Shown: positions 24,393 through 32,142 of the stretch, piece after piece | Position numbering within the stretch: the first letter of the stretch is position 1 | Layout: every line of letters begins with the position of its first letter | From: CAIUSP01 sp964594365 | GTDB lineage: Bacteria > Actinomycetota > Thermoleophilia > Solirubrobacterales > 70-9 | Assembly (NCBI GenBank): GCA_964594365.1 | Contig: CAZQMB010000008.1 | Span: 7,174 to 71,173, forward strand | Direction: 5' to 3' | DNA: 64,000 bases | Made by a program: the position numbers and the translations under genes | Notes under the pieces: model-generated | The model's database searches: none | What the model was told of the DNA's origin: nothing | The model's input: the letters and a program-made list of their open reading frames with translations, nothing else

Positions 24393-25000
24393 GCGCTCTG
24401 CCTCTCCGGCCTGAGTTCCGGGAGGTCGAGGCTCGCCAGTGACCGGAGGAATCCATGTGTCATCCAGCGGTGGAGGCGGGCCTGCGTCTGTCCGTAGAAC
24501 AAGGCGCCGAATCGGGCTGTCCTGCCTGATCCTCTGAGCATCGGGTAGAAGTTCGCCACCTCGATTCGGACTCGCACGTGCTCTCGTCCGTCCTCCGCCT
24601 CGCCCAATCGTCGAACGTCGAATCGGAGGAAGCCCCTGCCGCGACCCTCGGGCGCAACCAGCACCCCGCGCTCGATCCGCCAGGTGACCCTGCCGAAGCC
24701 CGGTCCCCGATCGAAGTTCGGGGCGCGGAATCGCAGCAGTGTCAACCTCGGCGAAACCAGCACGACCGATCGGTCATTCGGGCCGTAGACCACCTTGAGT
24801 GCGTGGAGGGACCGGGTTTCGAGGAAGCGCCAGTAGGCTCGGGCGAGGCGCTCGAGGGTCTCGGGTTGCCAGAGATCCTCGAGTTCCGCGCGAGTCAGGC
24901 TCACATCGGCCTCCTGAGCCGAGCGCAGGGGTCCGTCTTCGGTTGTCGCACCCCTGATCGGATCGGGCAGGATCTTCAGTTTCGCCTTGCGCCTAGCCAT
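24383..25000 (-). CDS. conserved-looking protein of unknown function (205 aa)
   Basis: I do not recognise this protein. It is soluble and basic, with a Lys/Arg-rich start (MARRKAKLKILPDP), a helical segment LWQPETLERLARAYWRFLE near residue 43, then alternating strands such as RVTWRIERGVLVAPEG and HVRVRIEVANFYPML, suggesting an alpha+beta fold that could be SRPBCC-like. Codon-position bias and an 8-nt overlap with the BrkB gene support it as real. Its position convergent to an NmrA-like protein, a family often joined to an SRPBCC-like DUF2867 domain, is suggestive only. Confidence 0.65.
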   Translation of the reverse strand: MARRKAKLKILPDPIRGATTEDGPLRSAQEADVSLTRAELEDLWQPETLERLARAYWRFLETRSLHALKVVYGPNDRSVVLVSPRLTLLRFRAPNFDRGPGFGRVTWRIERGVLVAPEGRGRGFLRFDVRRLGEAEDGREHVRVRIEVANFYPMLRGSGRTARFGALFYGQTQARLHRWMTHGFLRSLASLDLPELRPERQSAYD

Positions 25001-25868
25001 GTTGTTGGCTTGTCTCTGCGTCCATCGGGAGTACGCCGGTGTCGTCCTTCTCGTGTCGAAGAGAGTTCATCACGGCGCCAGCGAGCATCGCCAGGGAGAC
25101 GAGATAGAACCAGATCAGGACGATCAGGAAGAGCCCGAGCGTGCCACCGATCTTGCTCAGTTCGGAGTTCTGGAGATAGAGCGGGAAGATGAAGTTGCCG
25201 GCGGTCGTGGTGACCGTGAAGAAGAGCGCGCCGATCCAGATCGAGCGCCAGGGCATGTGCCCTTTCGGTACCAGCCAGTAGACGATCGAGACGATCAGGA
25301 AGCTCGAGAGCATCGCGATCAGAAGGATCATGATGTTCGCTCCGGTGCCGGCATCGGATAGACCCCACGGCAGATCTCCTGTGGCCGCGTACACGGCGCT
25401 CTCGATCGTCGGGATCAGGAGGCTTGCGAACATCAGGGCGACCACGACGATGAGCATCGCGAGTGAGAACCTCTTCTGCTCAACCCACCCGCGGCACTCG
25501 ACGTGGTAGATCCTGCAGAAGGCAGTGTCGACGGCGCCCCAGAACGAACTGCTGATCCAGATCACGCCGAGTGCGCCGATCAAACCGACTGTGGCCGAAC
25601 TCGCGCGGATCCTGTTCAGGTTCTCCTGGATCGCTGCCGGGTCGGTATTCGGCAGCAGGATCTGTAGATCCCGCAGGACACTGGCCTCCGCTGCCTCCGA
25701 ACGCAGGATCTGACCGACCACGAACAGGATCAAGAGGGTGAACGGGAAAGTGGCGAGGACCAGGTTGTAGGCGATCATCGCCGAGAGACCGGTGATGTTC
25801 TCCTTGTAGGCCCTCTGCCAGAAGGCTTGGAGCCACCTGTTCTCCCAGAATCTCGGAAGGTCCGTCAT
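24993..25868 (-). CDS. YihY/virulence factor BrkB family membrane protein
   Basis: A 291-residue inner membrane protein with six or so helices. The N-terminal KENITGLSAMIAYNLVLATFP segment and the later LGVIWISSSFWGAVDTAFC (about residue 105) and LVPKGHMPWRSIWIGALF (about 205) match the BrkB/YihY family (PF03631), proposed but not proven to be transporters. I start at the ATG at 25868 rather than an upstream TTG at 25889. It overlaps the downstream unknown gene by 8 nt and is divergent from rpoD. Confidence 0.9.
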   Translation of the reverse strand: MTDLPRFWENRWLQAFWQRAYKENITGLSAMIAYNLVLATFPFTLLILFVVGQILRSEAAEASVLRDLQILLPNTDPAAIQENLNRIRASSATVGLIGALGVIWISSSFWGAVDTAFCRIYHVECRGWVEQKRFSLAMLIVVVALMFASLLIPTIESAVYAATGDLPWGLSDAGTGANIMILLIAMLSSFLIVSIVYWLVPKGHMPWRSIWIGALFFTVTTTAGNFIFPLYLQNSELSKIGGTLGLFLIVLIWFYLVSLAMLAGAVMNSLRHEKDDTGVLPMDAETSQQHG

Positions 25869-25916
25869 CGAGTCGGGCCCTTGGAGCAAGAATGGCTGCT
25901 TCGAGTGGTGGCTTCG

Positions 25917-25945
25917 TTGACTTTACTTAGTGAAGTAATTACTCT
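25917..25945 (+). promoter_or_regulatory. promoter TTGACT-17-TACTCT upstream of rpoD
   Basis: A -35 TTGACT (25917-25922) and a -10 TACTCT (25940-25945) are separated by 17 nt, matching a housekeeping promoter and reading toward rpoD. Confidence 0.55.
25923..25938. promoter_or_regulatory. palindromic operator candidate TTACTT-AGTG-AAGTAA
   Basis: A perfect 6-4-6 inverted repeat fills the spacer of the rpoD promoter. The left part and context (CTTTACTTNNTGAAG) recur upstream of the HxlR regulator gene at 27856-27870. Confidence 0.5.
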
Positions 25946-26168
25946 TGATGGTCGCTCGAAGTACCGAGGCCTTCCCGGCAGGGGAGCGCAGGGTGTCTCA
26001 GGCGAGGCCTTCGGCTCACATTTGGCCGTTCGGCGCCTAGGGAGTTGTCGGTTGGAGCGGTTCAATACGTTTGGCAAGCGTCAGGCTGGTGGATTTCTGG
26101 CCGACGAAGGACTCAGAGCCGGGTAACCGAAAAGACTCCCCGGTGTTTAAGAAACGGACCTAGAGACT

Positions 26169-27311
26169 ATGGCTAGCAAGACAGGAAAGACTGACGACAA
26201 GACAACCCTCCTCGCCGATCTCCAGGAGATGGACGAGGTCAAGTCGCTGATCACGCGTGGTCAGCAGCTCGGCGTGCTGACTTTCGGTGATGTCGCGACC
26301 GCAGTATCCGAGGTCGAGCTCGAGGAATCCGATATCGAAGGCCTCTACGGCCACATCGAGTCGAGTGGTATCGAACTGGTCGAGGACCTCGACCCGGCTC
26401 AGAAGGCCGCCGCGGAGGAGGAGGCGCGGACCGCCCGCGGCCGCAAGCGCGCTGCAGCCAAGGCTTCGCTCGATCTGAAGCCCGACATGACCACCGATTC
26501 GCTCCAGCTCTTCCTCAAGGACATCGGCAAGGTCCGACTGCTCACCGCTCAGGAAGAGGTGGACCTCGCTCAGCGGATCGAGAAGGGTGACCTGAACGCG
26601 AAGCAGAAGATGGTCGAGTCGAACCTCCGCCTCGTCGTCTCGATCGCCAAGAACTATCGCAACCAGGGACTGCCGTTCCTCGACCTGATCCAGGAGGGAA
26701 CCCTGGGCCTCGTCCGTGCAGCCGAGAAGTTCGACTACCGCAAGGGCTTCAAGTTCTCCACCTACGCAACCTGGTGGATCCGTCAGGCGATCGCCCGCGC
26801 GCTCGCCGACAAGGCACGGACCATCCGTATTCCGGTGCACGTCGTCGAGAAGCTGAACAAGATCGGACGCGCCGAGCGGAAGCTGGTCACCGAACTGGGT
26901 CGGGAGCCTACTCCGGACGAGATCGCCGAGATCACCGGTATCGATCCCGAGGAAGTCGACGCGATCAAGCGCTCAGCTCAGGCGCCCGTATCGCTCGAGA
27001 AGCCGGTCGGGGACGAGGAGGAGTCGGAGTTCGGCCAGTTCATCGCCGACGAGCAGGCCGAGTCGCCCTTCGACCGCGCCGCAGAGCTGCTGACCAAAGA
27101 AGCGCTGAAAGAAGCACTGGAGAACCTCTCTTATCGCGAGCGCCGCGTGCTGGAGCTCCGCTACGGGCTTGGTGGAGAGCATCCACGCACCCTCGATGAG
27201 GTCGGCCGTACCTTCAACGTCACTCGCGAACGGATCCGCCAGATCGAGAACCAGTCGCTGAAGAAGCTGCAGTCTCTAGCCGAGGCGCAGAAGCTCCGCG
27301 ACTCCGCCTGA
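26169..27311 (+). CDS. rpoD: primary RNA polymerase sigma factor (RpoD/SigA)
   Basis: The housekeeping sigma factor directing RNA polymerase to promoters. The 380 residues contain a short region 1.1-like N-terminus (15-70), a charged linker, region 1.2 (TDSLQLFLKDIGKVRLLTAQ, about 109-128), region 2 with DLIQEGTLGLVRAAEKFDYR and FSTYATWWIRQAI, region 3, and region 4 with the helix-turn-helix TLDEVGRTFNVTRERIRQIE. A canonical group 1 factor lacking the very long N-terminal domain of mycobacterial SigA. The long leader with a palindrome in its promoter suggests regulation. Confidence 0.96.
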   Translation: MASKTGKTDDKTTLLADLQEMDEVKSLITRGQQLGVLTFGDVATAVSEVELEESDIEGLYGHIESSGIELVEDLDPAQKAAAEEEARTARGRKRAAAKASLDLKPDMTTDSLQLFLKDIGKVRLLTAQEEVDLAQRIEKGDLNAKQKMVESNLRLVVSIAKNYRNQGLPFLDLIQEGTLGLVRAAEKFDYRKGFKFSTYATWWIRQAIARALADKARTIRIPVHVVEKLNKIGRAERKLVTELGREPTPDEIAEITGIDPEEVDAIKRSAQAPVSLEKPVGDEEESEFGQFIADEQAESPFDRAAELLTKEALKEALENLSYRERRVLELRYGLGGEHPRTLDEVGRTFNVTRERIRQIENQSLKKLQSLAEAQKLRDSA

Positions 27312-27361
27312 TTCCCTCGTAGTCCCGGAGGGGAGAGGAAATCGAGCGCGACCATCGGGAG

Positions 27362-27850
27362 ATGGTGGCCGCCGATGAGGTTTCGATACCCCTGATCGCC
27401 GGGGTCTCCTGCTCGGCGACTCTGGCTTGGGTTTGCATCACCGATCTGCGTGAGCGCTTGATACCCAACCGGGCGTTGATCCTCGGGGCAGTTCCGGTCT
27501 TGGTCACGTTTGCGATCAATTCTCCAGAGACGCTGCCGGGCAGGTTCAGCTGGGCCTTCGTCGGATCTCTGCCCTTCGCCCTCGTCTCGTGGTTCAAGCC
27601 AGAGGCGATGGGTATGGGCGACGCCAAGCTGGTTGGGTTCCTCGGACTCTGTCTCGGCTCGGCGGTCGTGACGGCCATAGTCTGCGCATTGCTCGCCGGC
27701 GGCTTAGCGGCGGTGCTGCTGTTCGCCCGCCGAGGGCTGGCGGCACGAAAGGCCACGATCCCGTTCGCCCCGTACCTCGCGCTCGGCGCTCTCATCAGTG
27801 CTATCGAGACCGGCTGGGTCTCTCAGATCACCGAAATGGCGAGTTCGTGA
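27362..27850 (+). CDS. prepilin peptidase, A24 family (catalytic domain only)
   Basis: A 162-residue membrane aspartyl protease that cleaves type IV prepilin-like leader peptides at the inner membrane face. Both catalytic Asp motifs are present: ITDLRERLIPN near residue 27 and MGMGDAKLVGF near 82 (GxGD). About six helices. The N-terminal methyltransferase domain of PilD is missing, as in the TadV/CpaA subgroup. The pilin-like protein at 17714 is a candidate substrate. It lies 50 nt after rpoD. Confidence 0.9.
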   Translation: MVAADEVSIPLIAGVSCSATLAWVCITDLRERLIPNRALILGAVPVLVTFAINSPETLPGRFSWAFVGSLPFALVSWFKPEAMGMGDAKLVGFLGLCLGSAVVTAIVCALLAGGLAAVLLFARRGLAARKATIPFAPYLALGALISAIETGWVSQITEMASS

Positions 27851-27855
27851 AGTTG

Positions 27856-27870
27856 CTTTACTTTCTGAAG
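27856..27870. promoter_or_regulatory. HxlR-operator-like box CTTTACTTTCTGAAG
   Basis: This box agrees in 13 of 15 positions with CTTTACTTAGTGAAG in the rpoD promoter (25921-25935) and lies over the -35 region of the HxlR gene. Confidence 0.45.
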
Positions 27871-27878
27871 CCTCTCCC

Positions 27879-27884
27879 TATAAT
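27879..27884 (+). promoter_or_regulatory. -10 box TATAAT, leaderless start of HxlR gene
   Basis: A perfect TATAAT ends 7 nt before the ATG at 27892, so the transcript is expected to start on the start codon. Confidence 0.65.
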
Positions 27885-27891
27885 CGCTCTT

Positions 27892-28227
27892 ATGAGTTTC
27901 GATCCGACCTGCCCCGTCTGTCGCACCGCCGAGGTGATTTCGGGCAAGTGGACGCTGATCATCATCAGGGACCTTGCCCACTCGCCCCAGCGTTTCTGCG
28001 AACTCGAACGATCGCTGGAAGGGATCAGCCCTCGCACGCTCTCTCTGCGCCTGCGCACGCTCGAGCAGTGGGGCATAGTCGAGCGTGAGACCTACCCCGA
28101 GGTGCCTCCGCGCGTGGAGTACTCGTTGACCGAGAAGGGCCAAGCGCTCGTCCCGATCGTCGAGGACATGCGCATCTACGGCGAGCGCTGGCTGCCCGCC
28201 GAGCAGCTCGAACCCACGCCCGCGTAG
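27892..28227 (+). CDS. HxlR/DUF24 family transcriptional regulator
   Basis: A 111-residue winged-helix regulator. It has the family N-terminus FDPTCPVCRTAEVISGKWTL, split as TCPVC (Cys7, Cys10) and ISGKWTLIIIRDL, then the recognition helix region SPRTLSLRLRTLEQWGIVER and the wing VEYSLTEKG. Many DUF24 members sense redox stress or quinones through an N-terminal Cys equivalent to Cys7. The box overlapping its own promoter suggests autoregulation. I start at the ATG placed 7 nt after TATAAT. Confidence 0.92.
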   Translation: MSFDPTCPVCRTAEVISGKWTLIIIRDLAHSPQRFCELERSLEGISPRTLSLRLRTLEQWGIVERETYPEVPPRVEYSLTEKGQALVPIVEDMRIYGERWLPAEQLEPTPA

Positions 28228-28303
28228 GCACGGGCACAGCCGGCGGTCGAAAAACCGTCTTCATGCAATCCAGCCTGCATCCGCAGGAGCACGCGCCTAC
28301 GGG

Positions 28304-29968
28304 GTGAATGAATTCCCCGTGACCGTGATCGAGAGTGCCAACGACCGCATCACCTTCGCTCTGGGCGAGCTCGCAAGCGATGCCGCCGAGCTCTTCGACG
28401 GTCTGCTCGCCCAGGGAGCCGAGATCCCCTTCGAGGTAGAGCCTGCCGACTCGGGCACTCCGCTGCCGATGTACGAGTACCAGCCTCTCACCGCAGACTT
28501 CATCCGCTCCAATGTCGCCGAGCTTCGCCGTCTTGCCGCTTACGGCGAGGTTGCAGATCTGGTCGGTGAGGAAACCGCGATGGGATTCCTGGTCGGCCTC
28601 TGGGATGGTCGCAGCGAGTTCACCCTCGACCGTGACCGCCTCCGCGGCGCCATCGCAGCGGTGATTGAGTCCGCCCCCGCCAACCCCGCCAGCGGCACCG
28701 AAGCCGGCGAGGTGGTGGTTCCGCTGGTCGGCTTCCACATGCCAGCCGAGGAGATCACCCTCGACGGCGTGCGCATCGTTCCGACATCCTCCATCTCCGA
28801 CGCGCCGGCTGATGCCGTCGAGGCTGCAGGTGGCGATCGTGGCTACTTCGCGATCGTCCGCTCCGCAACCGTCACCGCGCCGGGCACTGCTGTCGCAGAT
28901 GACCTTCGTCGCATGCTTCGCACCCTTCGCCTCTTCTCCAAGGGCAATGTCGGTCTCGGTACCTACGGCTGGGTTCGTCGCGCCGACGGTTGGGAGCGTT
29001 TCGGTACCGGTGCCGCGCGTGTGCGTCAGGGCGGCTATCGCCTGATCAACGACGAGTGCGAAGCCGTCGAGGCCTTCTCCAGGAAGATCGCCGCGACCCA
29101 CGCCCGCACCCCCGCGCTCGACTGGGCTGTCTCCCGTTTCGATCTCGGTTGCGAACGACCCTCACAGATAGAGGCGCTGAGCGACTACCTGCTCGCCCTC
29201 CGCGGAATGCTCGAAGGCGGCGGCAACGCCAACGTCAACCTCGGCGCGCGGGTCGCCGCACTCGCGGCCGACCCCGACCTTCGCGACGACGCGCGGATGA
29301 CGGTCGAGCGTGGCCTGGCTTTGGAGCGCAAGCTCATGTCGGGTGCCAAGTTCACGCCTTCCAAGGGCTCTCAGCCGCTCGAGGCGATCGCCGGAATCGA
29401 GAACCTGTTGCGGAACCTGCTTCGCTCCGTCCTCGTGGGGGAGATCACGGGTGACCTGCGCGAGCGTGCCGACGAGATCCTCCTGAGCGACGGTCTTCGC
29501 GTAGGCGAGACCGTGCGTGAGACCAATCAGACCGCGGAATGGCGCCTACCCGATCCCCGTCTGCCCGAGAAGTCGGATGGGCAGGCAACCGAGGATGCCG
29601 CTGCCGCAAGCGCCCCGACCACCATCGTGGTCGAAGAGGTGGACCTGCCCAAGCTGGTCGCCGACGAGCGCGCCGAGGAGTCCCGTGAGCGCAAGCGTCG
29701 CGAGGTCTTCATGCCCCAGGGCGACCCTGCCGAATACCAGAGGCATACCGCCAGCACCTCGACCGATTCCGAAACCGGCGATTGGCTGGCCGCCGACGGT
29801 GGCGTGGAGTGGCCCGCCTTCGCAGGTGGCCGCACCCGGCGCCAGAGCACCCGCAACCGCGAGACCGCCAGCGCCCTCAGCGCGAAGCAGCTCTTCCCCG
29901 TACCGGACGCCACCGACTGGGAGGTCGGCGAGCTCCGCTACGAGCGCAAGCGCCCACGCGCTATCTGA
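28304..29968 (+). CDS. 554-aa protein with possible HEPN-like helical domain, function unknown
   Basis: Not assigned to a known family. Residues 1-125 are mixed, 130-260 look alpha/beta, 270-400 are a helical bundle (ALDWAVSRFDLG, then SDYLLALRGMLEGG and RVAALAADPDLRDDARMTVERGLALERKLMSG) whose order resembles ApeA-type HEPN domains. The expected R-x4-6-H nuclease motif is not intact: RKLMSG lacks the His. Residues 415-554 are disordered, charged and Ser/Thr/Arg-rich. It lies between a regulator and the ArsA pair with 76 nt before it. GTG start at 28304; no clear ribosome site. Confidence 0.6.
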   Translation: MNEFPVTVIESANDRITFALGELASDAAELFDGLLAQGAEIPFEVEPADSGTPLPMYEYQPLTADFIRSNVAELRRLAAYGEVADLVGEETAMGFLVGLWDGRSEFTLDRDRLRGAIAAVIESAPANPASGTEAGEVVVPLVGFHMPAEEITLDGVRIVPTSSISDAPADAVEAAGGDRGYFAIVRSATVTAPGTAVADDLRRMLRTLRLFSKGNVGLGTYGWVRRADGWERFGTGAARVRQGGYRLINDECEAVEAFSRKIAATHARTPALDWAVSRFDLGCERPSQIEALSDYLLALRGMLEGGGNANVNLGARVAALAADPDLRDDARMTVERGLALERKLMSGAKFTPSKGSQPLEAIAGIENLLRNLLRSVLVGEITGDLRERADEILLSDGLRVGETVRETNQTAEWRLPDPRLPEKSDGQATEDAAAASAPTTIVVEEVDLPKLVADERAEESRERKRREVFMPQGDPAEYQRHTASTSTDSETGDWLAADGGVEWPAFAGGRTRRQSTRNRETASALSAKQLFPVPDATDWEVGELRYERKRPRAI

Positions 29969-29995
29969 TCGCTTCGATTCGCCTTCGAGGAGTAC

Positions 29996-31132
29996 CTAGG
30001 ACGCGGCCATGCGTTCGCGTTCGTCTCCGCTCGCGAACAGATACCCGTCGATCTTCAACAGTCCCCCTAGATCGTGCACGTCCTCGTCGAAGTACGGCAC
30101 GCGGATCACTGTCTGAGCATTCAGGTCGCGTGACAGCCGGCTGATGTTCGCGGCATCGCGTGTGGCAAGCGCTCGGTAGTTGTCGAAGTTCGCGGACACC
30201 CGAGCCGCCAGATCGGAATCGACCCCGAGTTGATCGGTCAAGGTCTGCTCCACGCCCTCCCCTCCGTCGATCTCGTAATGGACCTTGTTGACGATGATCC
30301 CTCCGACCGGCATCTCGGCCTCGAGCAACTTGCGCTGGAAGTAGATCGCCTCCTCGATCGGCTCTCCCTGTGGACCGCAGACGACGATGAAGCTGGTCGC
30401 CGGGTCGGCGAGGAGGTCGGAGACGCTTCGTGCCCGTTCGCTGAAACCGTCGACCATGCCGCTGAACGCCTGCAGGAACTCTCCGATATCCGAGAGCAGG
30501 TCGAATCCGAGGATTCGTTTGAGGACCTGGAACATCACCGCGCTCCCGCGCCCGATCAGGCTGGTCGCGAGGCCGGTCGGTCTCATGAAGATCTGCAGCG
30601 AGCGACCCTCGATGAACTGGGTCAGGCGCTTTGGCGCGTCGAGGAAGTCGAGCGCGTTGCGAGATGGCGGCGTATCGAGCACGAGGAAGTCGTAGTCGCC
30701 TGACTGGTGGATCTCGTAGAGCTTCTCCATCGCCATGTACTCCTGAGATCCGGCGAGGGCGTTGGAGATCTGCCTGTAGATGCGGTTCTCCAGGATGCGG
30801 TCTCTTGCCTCTTCATCAGGGGCGTTCCGCTCGACCAACTCGTCGAAGGTCGCCTTCGAGTCGAGCATCATCGCCCAGAGCTCTCCCTTCATCTCTACTC
30901 CGGCCTCTGTGAAGAGCGCCGGGTCGACCTTTCGAGGCTCGTTCCCCAGCTCTTCCAGTCCGAGCGAGTCTGCCAGCCGCTTGGCCGGATCGATCGTCAG
31001 CACAGCCACCTTCATCCCGCGTGCCGCGAGGCCCGAGGCGATCGCTGCAGAGGTGGTCGTCTTGCCCACTCCGCCTGATCCGGCGCAGATGCAGATCTTC
31101 CTGTCGGCGAGGATCTCGGCGACCGAGGTCAT
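29996..31132 (-). CDS. ArsA/Get3-family ATPase (Rv3680-like)
   Basis: A 378-residue deviant-Walker P-loop ATPase. The P-loop GSGGVGKTTTSAAIASG is at about 19-35, switch I includes LTIDPAKRLADSLG, and switch II is FLVLDTPPSRNALDFL. Arsenite-specific cysteines are not apparent, so an arsenic role is unlikely. In mycobacteria a similar adjacent pair (Rv3679-Rv3680) forms a complex implicated in stress and glycerol tolerance; that comparison is from family knowledge. Its ATG overlaps the stop of the partner gene by 4 nt, indicating a heteromer. Confidence 0.88.
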   Translation of the reverse strand: MTSVAEILADRKICICAGSGGVGKTTTSAAIASGLAARGMKVAVLTIDPAKRLADSLGLEELGNEPRKVDPALFTEAGVEMKGELWAMMLDSKATFDELVERNAPDEEARDRILENRIYRQISNALAGSQEYMAMEKLYEIHQSGDYDFLVLDTPPSRNALDFLDAPKRLTQFIEGRSLQIFMRPTGLATSLIGRGSAVMFQVLKRILGFDLLSDIGEFLQAFSGMVDGFSERARSVSDLLADPATSFIVVCGPQGEPIEEAIYFQRKLLEAEMPVGGIIVNKVHYEIDGGEGVEQTLTDQLGVDSDLAARVSANFDNYRALATRDAANISRLSRDLNAQTVIRVPYFDEDVHDLGGLLKIDGYLFASGDERERMAAS

Positions 31133-32061
31133 ACAGTCAGCTCCGAGAGTTCCTTGAAGTCGCCCAGATCCAACTGTGGCTTGAAGATGAACGGCAGCTC
31201 GGTTACCGGTGTGCGGGTCATCTCCTTGAGGCGCTCCAGTTGCGCCTGCTGGACGGTCGCGCGCTTGTGTTCGCTCATCGCTGCGGTGATGGCTGCTTTG
31301 GTGGGCCCTTCGGCGCTCTCTCGCATGCCCGCCAGAGTCTCTGCTTCCGTGTCGGTGAAGAGGTTGGGGTAGAGGGCGTTCATGTAGAGGCGATCCACTG
31401 CTACACCGACGTCGTCGATCAACTGGGTCTCGAGCGAAGCCGACTCGTTGACCGGCATCTCCTCGGGCAGTGCGACGATTGCCACCCCCGTCTCCTCGTG
31501 GTTGGTGATCTGGGCATCGAGGGTCGAGGCCTGATTGTGGATCGGACCGACCCGCGCAATCTCGGCGAATGTCCTCGGCGTCTGGAGGAAGCCGATGCCG
31601 TGACCGGTTGCGGGCGCGTCGACTATCACCAGGTCGTACGGCTCCATACCCCTCACCTTGCGGTCGGGAAGCGTGAGTTCCCAGATCTTCCCGATCGTGA
31701 CCAGTTCCTTCAGACCCGGCGCAGCTTGGGCGAGATAGAGGAAGAGCTTCGAGCGCATCAGCAGATCGCGCATCGCCTTCACCTTCAGCTGCAGCAGCAG
31801 GTACTCACGCATCGACTCATCGGGGTCGATCGAGATTCCCCAGAGGCCGGGTGTGAGCTCGACCTCGTTGAACCCCACCTGGGCACGCTTGAACACTCGT
31901 GAGGCGTTTTCCTGCGAGGCGATCTCACAGACGATCGTGCGCTTGCCTCGAGCAGCGCCCGCGAGACCCAGGGAAAGGGCAACCGTGGACTTGCCCACGC
32001 CGCCTTTTCCGGTGACGAAAACCAGCTTCTTGTCGAGTAGATCGCTCACGCCTAGAGCCAT
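31129..32061 (-). CDS. ArsA/Get3-family ATPase (Rv3679-like)
   Basis: A 310-residue P-loop ATPase with FVTGKGGVGKSTVALSLGLA at about 14-33 and switch II LVIVDAPATGHGIGFL near 150. It is the first gene of the ArsA-like pair and shares the fold but little sequence with its partner. I chose the ATG at 32061 with an AAGGGG site upstream; the open frame extends further without a conserved domain. It is divergent from parA, with an 81-nt gap. Confidence 0.88.
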   Translation of the reverse strand: MALGVSDLLDKKLVFVTGKGGVGKSTVALSLGLAGAARGKRTIVCEIASQENASRVFKRAQVGFNEVELTPGLWGISIDPDESMREYLLLQLKVKAMRDLLMRSKLFLYLAQAAPGLKELVTIGKIWELTLPDRKVRGMEPYDLVIVDAPATGHGIGFLQTPRTFAEIARVGPIHNQASTLDAQITNHEETGVAIVALPEEMPVNESASLETQLIDDVGVAVDRLYMNALYPNLFTDTEAETLAGMRESAEGPTKAAITAAMSEHKRATVQQAQLERLKEMTRTPVTELPFIFKPQLDLGDFKELSELTV

Positions 32062-32142
32062 TCTTGCGAAACCCCTTGCAAATGGCTTCTCGGGAGGAAT
32101 TCGTGGCAGGAATCGCATCAGGCGTGGGGAAACAACACGCAC

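Larger units (their letters stand above)
25869..26168. other. 300-bp non-coding leader upstream of rpoD
   Basis: No convincing gene lies here; the open frames have random composition. It holds the divergent start region of the BrkB gene, a consensus-like promoter at 25917-25945, a palindrome at 25923-25938, and a long untranslated leader of about 215 nt before rpoD. A TAGAGA just before the rpoD start is too close to act as a -10 box for it. Confidence 0.6.

Noticed and set aside
25827..26126. Open frames in the rpoD leader
   Set aside because: Both strands have short frames with random composition and no homology-like motifs or ribosome sites; treated as untranslated leader.
28304..29968. 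Reading the HEPN-like gene as an antiviral or toxin-antitoxin system
   Set aside because: No nucleotidyltransferase, antitoxin or other defence gene is adjacent, and the HEPN catalytic His is missing.
29996..32061. Arsenite efflux operon
   Set aside because: The ArsA-like ATPases lack evident metalloid-binding cysteines, and no arsB, arsD or arsR is present.
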